Counted from the first letter of the stretch, positions 7,643 through 15,923 are shown. The stretch: DNA of 21,507 nt from Gammaproteobacteria bacterium (GCA_012800475.1 JAAZJF010000008.1:1-21507), one strand, 5' to 3'. A program made the numbers and translations. The notes: generated by a model from the letters alone, not told the origin.

Positions 7643-9504
7643 GCACCACTCCCGACAAAAGGCGGCAACGCATTACGAGCCAGCACTTCATCACTGTAAG
7701 GGCTGTAGGTGTTGTGAATGTCATCTTTGATATACAAATCATCAGCAAAGCTGTCAGGGTTATAGCCCTCTTTTTGTAAATCAATTTTGCGGTGCTTAAA
7801 GGTAGTAGTCATATCTGCCTGATACCCCACACGCAAAAACACCGGACGCGCATAGTGCGGCAAACGCTCACACACAAACTGGTAAAAGGCTTGGGGATCA
7901 AACTCACAATCTGGCTGCATCACCACTTGCGCCATACCCGCACGGCCTTCATGCTCAGGCACAGTTACACCATAGATATTGATGAACTCCATGCCAGCAA
8001 AATCACCTAATTCTGAAGCAACCTCTTGAGTGGAGACGTTTTCACTTTTCCAGCGGAAGGTATCGCCCATACGGTCAACAAAATAACAGTAACCATTGGC
8101 GTCGTAGCGCAACAAGTCACCGGAGCTCCACCAAGCATCGCCCTTCTGGAAAACATCTCTTAAAATTTTAGTTTCTGTGGCCGCAGCAGAGGTATAGCCT
8201 TCAAAGCGACCCGCACCGATCTCAGGCGAATCCACAATAAAGCCCACCGCTTCACCAACTTCGCCCGGCTCGCAATGGATATAGAACCCATGCTCATCGC
8301 GATCATGGGTTTGCGTTTCTTGATTGATGCGCAATAAGCGCAAGTTAGTTTTATTCCAATCAGGAATGCGACCGCATGAACCAATAAAATTATCCAGGTT
8401 AATGGTCGCCGTATTGGCTTCCGTTGCGCCCCAGCCTTCATACACATCAAGCTGGCCAAAACGCTTAATCCAGCGCTGCCACGTGTCGGAAGTCAAACCT
8501 GCACCCAACATGCAACGCAAGCTATTATTCTTTTCTTCAATGGATTCTGGTCGATTCAATAAGTAGCGGCAGATCTCCCCTACATACTGAAATACCGTAA
8601 CTTTATGCTCACGCACATCTGTCCAAAAACGGCTGGCACTGAACTTGCGACGAATAAAAACAGCAGCGCCTGAAGCTAAGGCAGTGGACACAACCGAGGT
8701 TGCAGCAGCACCGTGATACAGAGGCAAGCAGCAATAAAACACATCATCGGTACCGGTTTCCAGCGTCACTTCCATCACATCACCGGATGTCATCCAACGC
8801 ATATGACTGTAACGAGCTGCTTTAGGTAAACCTGTGGTGCCTGAAGTAAAGATATACAACATATCGTCTTCAGCACGAATATCCGCACGCAGCTGTGGAT
8901 CAGGCTGTGTGGTGGGAGCGCTGTCAATCTGCAACGCAAAATCACAATCAAAGCGGGTTAAATCATTTGGACTTGCTGGATTCTCCACATCAGGGATCAA
9001 CCATTGCGGCCATTGCTGCGCTTGTGGTGTATCCAAAAATGGCTGGATGCACTCTTCACCGACCAAAACAATTTTAGTTTGGGTCGCTTCCAGCACATGC
9101 AACAATGGTTTACCCACAAGGTGATAGTTCACCAAGGTCGTCACTGCGCCAATCTTAGCTAAAGCAAACCAGCAAAAGAATAATTCTGGACGGTTTTCAA
9201 CCGCAACCGCGCACACATCGCCAGGTCCTACACCGCGAGCCAATAAAGCGCTGGCGTACTGATTGACCTTCTCATTTACTTCGCTGTAGGTGTAACTGCG
9301 ATCGTTGTAAATTAAAAACTGATGCTCAGCGAACTGCGCCATTTGATCCTCTACACGCTGGCCAAGCGTATAGAAATCAGAGGGTTTGATTTTTGTTGCC
9401 ATGGCCGAACGTAAATCAAGCTTCCTTTGCACCTGCTCACTCACGGGCGTCCAGACCGATTGATCCTTGTTATTGTTTTTATCGTGCGAATCAACTCCGA
9501 GCAT
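7639..9504 (-). CDS. FATP/very-long-chain-type acyl-CoA synthetase
   Basis: 621 residues from ATG 9504 (GAGG 5-7 nt upstream; an upstream GTG at 9519 has no good site). AMP-forming ligase motifs: P-loop FTSGTTGLPK (219-228), YEGWGATEAN (355-364), SSGD (about 460-463), and DRMGDTFRWKSENVS (477-491), the last typical of the FATP/SLC27 branch. Near the C-terminus TTTFKHRK supplies the expected lysine (about 570). This branch includes steroid- and bile-acid-CoA ligases such as actinobacterial FadD19. Expected reaction: acid + ATP + CoA to acyl-CoA + AMP + PPi, at the inner face of the membrane. First gene of a four-gene operon with outer-membrane and periplasmic proteins, suggesting activation coupled to uptake (inference). 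Divergent from the MFS operon. Confidence 0.92.
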   Translation of the reverse strand: MLGVDSHDKNNNKDQSVWTPVSEQVQRKLDLRSAMATKIKPSDFYTLGQRVEDQMAQFAEHQFLIYNDRSYTYSEVNEKVNQYASALLARGVGPGDVCAVAVENRPELFFCWFALAKIGAVTTLVNYHLVGKPLLHVLEATQTKIVLVGEECIQPFLDTPQAQQWPQWLIPDVENPASPNDLTRFDCDFALQIDSAPTTQPDPQLRADIRAEDDMLYIFTSGTTGLPKAARYSHMRWMTSGDVMEVTLETGTDDVFYCCLPLYHGAAATSVVSTALASGAAVFIRRKFSASRFWTDVREHKVTVFQYVGEICRYLLNRPESIEEKNNSLRCMLGAGLTSDTWQRWIKRFGQLDVYEGWGATEANTATINLDNFIGSCGRIPDWNKTNLRLLRINQETQTHDRDEHGFYIHCEPGEVGEAVGFIVDSPEIGAGRFEGYTSAAATETKILRDVFQKGDAWWSSGDLLRYDANGYCYFVDRMGDTFRWKSENVSTQEVASELGDFAGMEFINIYGVTVPEHEGRAGMAQVVMQPDCEFDPQAFYQFVCERLPHYARPVFLRVGYQADMTTTFKHRKIDLQKEGYNPDSFADDLYIKDDIHNTYSPYSDEVLARNALPPFVGSGA

Positions 9505-9590
9505 ATACACCTCAATCACGGGTCAAAATTCTTTTTACCAACCTATTACTAAGAGCAATCACAGGAAGGCATTACAAGTCATATGGAATT

Positions 9591-9632
9591 AGATTATGAA
9601 AGGCCATAGCACGGAGCATCGTCCGTAAAGAC
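9591..9632 (-). promoter_or_regulatory. Candidate activator box (9617-9632) and -10 (9591-9596) for the acyl-CoA synthetase operon
   Basis: Toward the gene the box is GTCTTTACGGACGATG, followed after exactly 20 nt by TAATCT. A leader of 86 nt then reaches the ATG at 9504, longer than at the other boxes. Together with the opposite-strand copy at 9668-9683 it gives the divergent region one box per promoter. Confidence 0.5.
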
Positions 9633-9667
9633 TAAATCGGTAATACATTAAGGTGGCTGACCTAGTG

Positions 9668-9710
9668 GTCTAAATGGACGATGTCGTTTAAGCGACCTGA
9701 CGGCAATGAT
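9668..9710 (+). promoter_or_regulatory. Candidate activator box (9668-9683) and -10 (about 9704-9710) for the MFS operon
   Basis: The box GTCTAAATGGACGATG is the clearest copy. After 20 nt comes CAATGAT (9704-9710), a weak -10, then about 39 nt to the MFS ATG. An imperfect palindrome, GTCGTTTAAGCGAC (9683-9696), lies between box and -10, where a repressor or second regulator could bind. Confidence 0.5.
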
Positions 9711-9748
9711 TAGTCACGCACAACAATAATGATAAGAGATGTACATTT

Positions 9749-11098
9749 ATGGCCCACCCCACAGACAAAGTACCTGGCAACGCGCATTACGCATTAGTAT
9801 TACTGGCAATAATTTATGTATTGAGTTACATCGACCGCCTAGTGATTTCGGTATTGATTGAGCCGATTAAGGCTGAATTTTTAGTCTCCGACACCATGAT
9901 GGGCTTGCTCACGGGTGTTGCTTTTGCAATTTTCTACACGGCCTTTGGTTTACCTTTAGGTCGTCTTTCTGATCGCGTCGGCCGTAAAGTTGTGATTGCT
10001 GTCGCCTGTATCGTCTGGAGCATCTTCACCATGTTCAGCGGTATTGTGGCCAGCTTTTTTATGCTGGTTTTACTGCGTATTGGTGTCGCTGTCGGTGAAG
10101 CAGGAGCCAGTGCACCCTCGGTGGCGATGATTTCCGAGTTATATCCGCCACGTTTACGCGCACGCGCACTGGCTATCTTTGGTCTAGGCCCAGCGCTCGG
10201 CGCGGTTTTGGGCATAGGTTTTGGTGGTGTGTTGGCAGAGATGTACGGCTGGCGCGCCACTTTAATCATTGTCGGTGCACCTGGCGTTCTTGTCGGTCTG
10301 ATTTTTGCATTTACCGTTAAAAGCCCCAAGCAAACCATGTCAGCCAGCAAAGGCATACCTGAAGAAGGCATGTTGCGTACGGCTTTTTCTCTATTGAAAA
10401 TCCCCAGCATGTTAATGATTGTACTGGCCGGTGGCGCAGCTGCAGTGACCGGTTATGCCATTCAAATGTGGACCCCCAGCTTTATGATCCGCTCACACCA
10501 AATCACCATCCAAGATGCAGGGATGTTAATGGGTATTGGTGGCGGCGGTATTTCGTTACTTGGTACGCTCGTGTGCGGTTATGTCACCGATAAAATGTCA
10601 GCGCGCGATCCAGGCTGGCAGCTGGGCACAGCTCTGGCTGGCACCTTGATCAGCATTCCTTTAGCCATGGCATTTTATCTATGGCCGGCTGGCACCGCGT
10701 TTTCAATTGGCAGCCTTGCGATCCCCACAGGTTTCTTATTCTATATGGGCTTTGCCTTCTTTGGTGTGTGGTGGACGATCCCATCATTTAGCGCACTATC
10801 GCGCATATTACCCAGCAACAAACTGGCACAAGGTACCGCGCTATTCTTTATGAGCGTAACCCTCTTGGGTGCCGGTCTTGGCCCTGTTGTTGCGGGCTTC
10901 ATCAGCGACACCCTACACAATATTATTGGTGGCGTTGAAGCCTTGCGCTACGCCTTAGTAGCGACTACAAGCTTGCTCCTTATACCTTGCTTGTTCTTTT
11001 TGAGCGCTATTCCAAAATACCGTAAACAACTGCTGGACAATACTCCTGCATCAACCACTACCACTATCGCGCCGGGTGTTAAACCAGCCGTTTCTTAA
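9749..11098 (+). CDS. MFS transporter (Spinster/organic-acid type)
   Basis: 449 residues, inner membrane, with about twelve hydrophobic segments. The MFS loop 2-3 signature is GRLSDRVGRK (71-80); YIDR at 27-30 (Asp29, Arg30) and GEAGASAPS (116-124) are typical of the branch. A cytoplasmic loop follows TM6 near 188-205 (KSPKQTMSASKG). First gene of a plus-strand operon with a ring-cleavage-product hydrolase 12 nt downstream, so import of the growth substrate, or export of an intermediate, is the likely role. The Shine-Dalgarno is weak (AAGAG about 11 nt before the ATG). Ligand cannot be predicted; the steroid/organic-acid guess comes from context. Confidence 0.9.
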   Translation: MAHPTDKVPGNAHYALVLLAIIYVLSYIDRLVISVLIEPIKAEFLVSDTMMGLLTGVAFAIFYTAFGLPLGRLSDRVGRKVVIAVACIVWSIFTMFSGIVASFFMLVLLRIGVAVGEAGASAPSVAMISELYPPRLRARALAIFGLGPALGAVLGIGFGGVLAEMYGWRATLIIVGAPGVLVGLIFAFTVKSPKQTMSASKGIPEEGMLRTAFSLLKIPSMLMIVLAGGAAAVTGYAIQMWTPSFMIRSHQITIQDAGMLMGIGGGGISLLGTLVCGYVTDKMSARDPGWQLGTALAGTLISIPLAMAFYLWPAGTAFSIGSLAIPTGFLFYMGFAFFGVWWTIPSFSALSRILPSNKLAQGTALFFMSVTLLGAGLGPVVAGFISDTLHNIIGGVEALRYALVATTSLLLIPCLFFLSAIPKYRKQLLDNTPASTTTTIAPGVKPAVS

Positions 11099-11110
11099 AA
11101 GGATATATTC

Positions 11111-11947
11111 ATGACTCAAGTTAAAGATCTGCCACTACCTGTCGGTAAATACGCCAAACTGGACAATGGTTTGACGCTGCACTACTTAGATATTGGCGAC
11201 GGCCCTGTTGTGGTCTGGCTGCACGGTTCAGGCCCAGGCGCCAGTGGTTTCAGTAACTTTAAAGGCAACTACCCCGCTTTTGATAATGCTGGCTTTCGTA
11301 ATATTGTTCTCGATTTACCCGGTTTTGGTCGTTCTGATAAACCCGACAATGTGAACTACGATTTAGCGTTTTTTGTAGAAAACCTCAAGTTACTGCTCGA
11401 TAACATCGGCATTACCAGCTGCACATTATTGGGTAACTCACTGGGTGGTGCGATTGCTTTGGGCTACACACTGGACAACCCAGAGCGTGTGGACAACTTA
11501 ATATTGATGGCACCAGGCGGTGTTGAAGAGCGTGAAACCTACTTCGAAATGGAAGGCATTAAACGCATGGTCGAAGTCTATGCCCAAGGCCCAATGGGCG
11601 TTGAGCAAATGCGTCAAGTGATGACCTTACAGCTCTATGACAGCAGCCAACTGCAAGACAGCATTTTAGAAGAGCGCGCAGCCGTAGCGGTCACTCAGCC
11701 TGCGAACTTATTTACCACCATGATGGTGCCGAATATGACCGAGCGCTTACACGAAATTAAGTGCCCGATTCTTGGCTTCTGGGGAACAGACGATCGTTTC
11801 AACCCTGCCAGCGGTACGTTTAAAGTGTTGGAAAATGCACCCCATGCGCGCTTTACCTTATTGAACCGTTGCGGTCACTGGGTACAAGTTGAGCACAAAG
11901 AACTCTTTAATCGCCAGTGCCTGAACTTTCTGCGCGAAACTGAGTGA
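11111..11947 (+). CDS. Meta-cleavage-product C-C hydrolase (alpha/beta hydrolase, BphD/HsaD/TesD-like)
   Basis: 278 residues, the usual length of this family. Motifs: oxyanion-hole LHGSGPGASG (37-46), which is characteristic of C-C bond hydrolases; nucleophile elbow GNSLGG with Ser110; acid in WGTDDRF (Asp227 or Asp228); and CGHWVQVEH with His256. The enzyme cleaves the vinylogous 1,5-diketone produced by an extradiol dioxygenase, matching the partial gene at 1-796 although it lies in another operon. It follows the MFS gene by 12 nt with AAGGA as Shine-Dalgarno. HsaD/TesD act on 4,9-DSHA in steroid degradation; DitH-like diterpenoid hydrolases are related, so the substrate remains open. Confidence 0.93.
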   Translation: MTQVKDLPLPVGKYAKLDNGLTLHYLDIGDGPVVVWLHGSGPGASGFSNFKGNYPAFDNAGFRNIVLDLPGFGRSDKPDNVNYDLAFFVENLKLLLDNIGITSCTLLGNSLGGAIALGYTLDNPERVDNLILMAPGGVEERETYFEMEGIKRMVEVYAQGPMGVEQMRQVMTLQLYDSSQLQDSILEERAAVAVTQPANLFTTMMVPNMTERLHEIKCPILGFWGTDDRFNPASGTFKVLENAPHARFTLLNRCGHWVQVEHKELFNRQCLNFLRETE

Positions 11948-11990
11948 TCGACTTTTTAAAACTCAATTGTAAATAGCAGGAAAAATAATA

Positions 11991-14117
11991 ATGAGCCAAT
12001 ACAAACATCTGCTGAGCCCAGGAAAACTGGGCCCGATTGACCTGCGTAACCGTATCGTACTCTCCCCGATGGGTGATAACTTCTCCGACCCTGATGGCTA
12101 TTGCACCGAACAGATGCAGGCCTACTATGAGGCTCGCGCAGCAGGTGGCGCTGGCCTGATTATTATGGGTGTGGTGTCGATCGCCTTCCCACATGGCACC
12201 GCTGAGCCTTTTCAGTGTGCCATCTCGGATGATAAATACATCCCAGGTTTAGCCAAGCTTGCAGAAGGTGTACACAAGCATGGCGCGAAAGTGGCTATGC
12301 AAATCCAGCACGCGGGTAAAGTATCCGCGCGCGACTTAGCTGAAGGCCGCGACCTATGGGTGCCATCGATGCCACGTGCAGTGAAAAACGACATTATGTC
12401 GTCACTGACAAAAGAGGAAATGGGCAAGTTTATTAGCTCGCAGCGCCGTGATAACAACCCCACCATTCGCGTGATGGATAAAGCCGATATCGCGCAAATG
12501 GTTGAATGGTTTGCCGCTGCCGCTGAGCGTGCAGAACGCGCAGGCTTTGATGGTGTTGAGATCCATGCTGCGCACAACTACATTATTGCCGGTTTCTTAT
12601 CGCCCTATCACAACCAGCGTGATGATGAATACGGCGGATCCTTTGAAAACCGCGTACGCTTTTTCCGTGAAGTGCTGCAAGCGGTACGCGCGCGCGTTAA
12701 GCCTGACTTTGGCGTGTGGGTGCGTATTGATGCGTACGAAATGCACACTGAAGGCGGGATTAACTTAGAAGAAGCAAAAAAAGTCGCACAAATTGCTGAA
12801 GAAGAAGGCATGGATGCTATTGCCGTCTCAGCCTACGCCTCTATCACTACGGGCTCAGCCTTTACCGATGCGCCTTTAGTGCAAAAACCCGCGGGTTATT
12901 TAGAGTGGGCTGCGCAGGTTAAGTCTGTGGTTAATACCTCAGTGATTGCTCTGGGCCGTATCGAGCCTGATGTAGGTAATAAAGCCATTGCTGATGGCAA
13001 GTGTGATTTTATTGCCATGGGCCGTAAGTTACTGGCGGACCCTGAGCTGCCCAACAAGTTGATTGCTGGCACGTCTGAGCTGATTCGCCCATGCATCTAT
13101 TGCTATGTATGTGTGAGTCAAATCTTTATTAATGAACGCATTAAATGCGCTGCCAACCCGTTCACTGGGCAAGAGTTTCAAAAAGTTATTCTACCTGCCG
13201 CACAAAATAAGCATGTCGTGATTATCGGTGGTGGCCCAGCGGGTATGGAAGCCGCGCGCATCGCAACTTTACGCGGTCATAAAGTCACCTTACTCGAGCG
13301 CAGTAATCGACTGGGCGGCACACTGTTCTTTGCCGCACTGGCCTACCCTGAAAACGGTGTCTTGCTGGACAACCTAACCGCTCAAGTGAAAGCACTCAAT
13401 ATTGATATTCGCTATAACACTGAAGCCACACCGGAGTTATTGAGCAGCTTAAATGCCGATCAAATCTTTGTGGCCACCGGTGCTAAACGTGATGCACCCA
13501 ATATTGCCGGTGCTGAGATGAAGCATGTTTGGAGTGGTGATGAACTGCGTCGCTTAATGACCGGTGATCGTGCGGATGAGATTGCAAAAAACAAACTCTC
13601 ACTCACACAACGCACCATGATGAAAGCCGGTAGCCTCAGTGGAGCCACCAACAGCCGTGATGCGCTGCAAGGTCTCTCCAAGCTGTGGATGCCGCTGGGT
13701 AAAAAAGTCGTCATTATTGGTGGCGGCCTAGTAGGCCTAGAGCTGGCTGAGTTCTTGATTGAACGCGGTCGTAACGTCACTGTACTCGAGCCTGGCCCAT
13801 CCTTAGGTGCTGAGCTGTCCATTGTGCGCCGCTGGCGTGTGCTGGATAACCTGCGCGACCATCATGTCCCGATGCTGACCCACTGCGTGATCAATTCGAT
13901 TGATAAAGACCACGTGCACTACCAAGATAAAGACGGTGTGGCACATAGCATTGCAGCCAACTCTGTTGTGCTTGCGGTCGGCGCCAGTCCAGACCACAGC
14001 CTAGCTGACAATCTGAACGCTCTCGGTTTTAGCACGCAGACCATTGGTGACTGCGATAACCTAGGTTACATCGAAGGCGCTTTAAGCAGCGGCACCAAAG
14101 CGGCACTCGCTCTTTAA
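11991..14117 (+). CDS. Old-Yellow-Enzyme/2,4-dienoyl-CoA-reductase-type FMN-FeS-FAD oxidoreductase
   Basis: 708 residues. Residues 1-360 are a TIM-barrel FMN domain with LSPMGDN (24-30), QIQHAGK (104-110), HAAHNY (192-197) and YGGSFENR (214-221). A 4Fe-4S cluster is formed by Cys368, Cys371, Cys374, Cys386. Then come an FAD Rossmann motif IIGGGPAGMEAA (411-422) and a second dinucleotide motif IIGGGLVGLELA (575-586). Members reduce or dehydrogenate conjugated enones or dienoyl-CoA esters (FadH, BaiCD, BaiH). The CxxCxxC spacing resembles trimethylamine dehydrogenase rather than E. coli FadH (CxxCxxxC). Co-transcribed with the ring-cleavage hydrolase, so a ring or side-chain double bond is the probable target (inference). 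It is preceded by a 43-nt gap with AGGA about 10 nt before the ATG. Confidence 0.9.
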   Translation: MSQYKHLLSPGKLGPIDLRNRIVLSPMGDNFSDPDGYCTEQMQAYYEARAAGGAGLIIMGVVSIAFPHGTAEPFQCAISDDKYIPGLAKLAEGVHKHGAKVAMQIQHAGKVSARDLAEGRDLWVPSMPRAVKNDIMSSLTKEEMGKFISSQRRDNNPTIRVMDKADIAQMVEWFAAAAERAERAGFDGVEIHAAHNYIIAGFLSPYHNQRDDEYGGSFENRVRFFREVLQAVRARVKPDFGVWVRIDAYEMHTEGGINLEEAKKVAQIAEEEGMDAIAVSAYASITTGSAFTDAPLVQKPAGYLEWAAQVKSVVNTSVIALGRIEPDVGNKAIADGKCDFIAMGRKLLADPELPNKLIAGTSELIRPCIYCYVCVSQIFINERIKCAANPFTGQEFQKVILPAAQNKHVVIIGGGPAGMEAARIATLRGHKVTLLERSNRLGGTLFFAALAYPENGVLLDNLTAQVKALNIDIRYNTEATPELLSSLNADQIFVATGAKRDAPNIAGAEMKHVWSGDELRRLMTGDRADEIAKNKLSLTQRTMMKAGSLSGATNSRDALQGLSKLWMPLGKKVVIIGGGLVGLELAEFLIERGRNVTVLEPGPSLGAELSIVRRWRVLDNLRDHHVPMLTHCVINSIDKDHVHYQDKDGVAHSIAANSVVLAVGASPDHSLADNLNALGFSTQTIGDCDNLGYIEGALSSGTKAALAL

Positions 14118-14135
14118 TCCTGATTATTGAGCAAC

Positions 14136-14170
14136 AAAAAAGGCGGCTTATATATAAGCCGCCTTTTTTT
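14136..14170. terminator. Bidirectional Rho-independent terminator between converging operons
   Basis: GGCGGCTTA (14142-14150) pairs with TAAGCCGCC (14155-14163) around a TATA loop. It is flanked by six A on the left and seven T on the right, so it works on either strand. It ends the plus-strand MFS operon and the minus-strand acyl-CoA dehydrogenase operon. Confidence 0.95.
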
Positions 14171-14183
14171 ATCTCTGATATCT

Positions 14184-14230
14184 CATCCGTACGGATGTTG
14201 AAGCCACCTGCACCACTCGGGTGCAGGCTT
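14184..14230. repeat. Perfect 14-bp palindrome and GC-rich hairpin next to the terminator
   Basis: CATCCGTACGGATG (14184-14197) is a perfect palindrome. Next to it CCTGCACC (14207-14214) pairs with GGTGCAGG (14220-14227) around a 5-nt loop, with AAG/CTT outside. The hairpin lies just past the stop codon of the acyl-CoA ligase gene but has no U run, so termination relies on the neighbouring stem. Role of the palindrome is unknown. Confidence 0.5.
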
Positions 14231-14236
14231 ATCGCT

Positions 14237-15913
14237 TTACTCTAAACCTGCATACTCTTTACGCACTACAGCCTTTAAAAGCTTACCCGTTGCGCTGCGC
14301 GGTAGAGGCTGCTGAGCAAACCAAATCTGCTCAGGCAACTTATACGCAGCCAAACGCTCAGCCATAAAAGCAGTTAAGTTTTCAGGAGTCAAATCAGTGC
14401 GAGTGCGTACGACCATGCCTACAGTCTCACCAAAATTGGCGTCAGGTAGCATAAATACAGCTGCTTCCTCAACTTCTGGATGCTCACTGGCGCAGTGTTC
14501 CACTTCCACAGCAGAGATATTTTCGCCACCGCGAATAATAATATCCTTAATGCGATCCGTGATATAGAGCATGCCATTGTCATCTAAATAGCCCACGTCA
14601 CCGGTGAAGAACCAACCATCCTTCATCACTTCTTGTGTGGCTTCAGGCTTATTCCAATAGCCACTCATTAAAGCGGATGTGCGCAGCCAAATCGGCCCAC
14701 TGGTGCCTGTTGGCGCAGATGCATCCGGGCTTTCACCAATAATGACGTCCACCAAAGGCAGCGGCCAACCCACCGACTCAGGGAAGCTCATAAACTGGTT
14801 ACCACCCTGCGCAGCACAAATACCATTACTCTCAGTCATGCCGTAACCATTGCCCGATAAAGCCATAGGCTTACTCTCAAGCAACTTATCCAGCAAGGCC
14901 CGCGAAGCAGCGCTGCCGCCCAGTCCGAGCGCAAATAAAGTGTCGGTATCTGAACTGGCAAACCGCTCACTGTGAATCAATTGCTGCATCATGGTGGGCA
15001 CACCCGCAAACTGGGTGATTTTCTCATCACGAATCGTATTGATCGCGTCATCTACGTCCCACTTATAGATAATCACCAAACGGCGACCACTGCGCAAAGC
15101 ACTCATAAACTGCGAGAGCAAGCCGCTCACGTGGAACATTGGGTACGCCAATAACATCGTTGGCTGCAGACCTGAATCCAATAACGGCTGAACCCGCTCG
15201 GGCGAGGTCATATAGGCCAGTGCACCTTGGAAATCCAAAGCATACAGCGCCTGACACACTGCCTTATGGCTCGACACAACACCTTTGGCCTGACCTGTAG
15301 TCCCTGAGGTATACAAAATCAACGCTGGATCCTGCGGATCAGGCTGCGCCAATACAGCTTCTTCAGGTGCATGACTCAGCATGCTCACCCAGCTGCGATC
15401 ACCGGGTCTTAAGGGTGTTTCATCGGCGACAATAATAGTAATGTCATCGCTCAATTCTTTAAGCAATTCATAGCGCTGTGGATCACAAAACACTACACGT
15501 GCGCCACAGTCTTCAATGGCGTACAGCAACTCTTCTGCAGTACTCCAGCTGTTGATCGGTACTGGAATCGCACCCACCTGCACTGCTGCCATAAAAGAGA
15601 TCATCCAAGCCGGACGGTTGCGCATGGCAATGGCAATACGGTCACCTTTAACGACCGCTAACTCTTGTTGCAATGCCGCGGTAATTTTATCCGCTTTAGT
15701 AAAAAACTCGTTATAGGTGTAGCTCTGCCCCTGCCATCTGACAAAAGGCTTATCGCCGTGCTCACGTCCAACCTGCAGAGCCTCGACAACATCATGCGGT
15801 GCATTGGCAAACTCAGGAATACCCTGCTCGCCTTTAATCACTGCAAAAGGTGAGGCCTGGTGAATTAACTGACCCCAAGCCGTGCGCCAACCTTGTATTT
15901 GCTCATTGATCAT
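14237..15913 (-). CDS. AMP-forming acyl-CoA ligase (class I adenylate-forming)
   Basis: 558 residues from ATG 15913: AAGGGA lies 6 nt upstream, whereas ATG 15919 abuts it and longer frames run into the preceding gene. Motifs: P-loop YTSGTTGQAKG (201-211), NGYGMTESNG (355-364), TGDV (437-440), hinge region DRIKDIIIRGGENIS (453-467) and the adenylation lysine in PRSATGK (Lys544). All catalytic positions are intact. It starts 10 nt after the acyl-CoA dehydrogenase beta-type gene, as last gene of a three-gene operon, so it probably activates the acid whose CoA ester is oxidised by that pair. It differs from the FATP-type ligase at 7639-9504 in subfamily, suggesting two different acid substrates or steps (inference). 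Confidence 0.92.
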   Translation of the reverse strand: MINEQIQGWRTAWGQLIHQASPFAVIKGEQGIPEFANAPHDVVEALQVGREHGDKPFVRWQGQSYTYNEFFTKADKITAALQQELAVVKGDRIAIAMRNRPAWMISFMAAVQVGAIPVPINSWSTAEELLYAIEDCGARVVFCDPQRYELLKELSDDITIIVADETPLRPGDRSWVSMLSHAPEEAVLAQPDPQDPALILYTSGTTGQAKGVVSSHKAVCQALYALDFQGALAYMTSPERVQPLLDSGLQPTMLLAYPMFHVSGLLSQFMSALRSGRRLVIIYKWDVDDAINTIRDEKITQFAGVPTMMQQLIHSERFASSDTDTLFALGLGGSAASRALLDKLLESKPMALSGNGYGMTESNGICAAQGGNQFMSFPESVGWPLPLVDVIIGESPDASAPTGTSGPIWLRTSALMSGYWNKPEATQEVMKDGWFFTGDVGYLDDNGMLYITDRIKDIIIRGGENISAVEVEHCASEHPEVEEAAVFMLPDANFGETVGMVVRTRTDLTPENLTAFMAERLAAYKLPEQIWFAQQPLPRSATGKLLKAVVRKEYAGLE

Positions 15914-15923
15914 AACCATTCCC

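Noticed and set aside
9934..10410. 158-codon open frame on the minus strand inside the MFS gene
   Set aside because: Antisense shadow of a well-supported MFS gene; no ribosome site or recognisable domain.
13460..13822. 120-codon minus-strand frame inside the OYE-type gene
   Set aside because: Antisense shadow; low-complexity Ser/Pro/Arg composition typical of a reversed coding frame.
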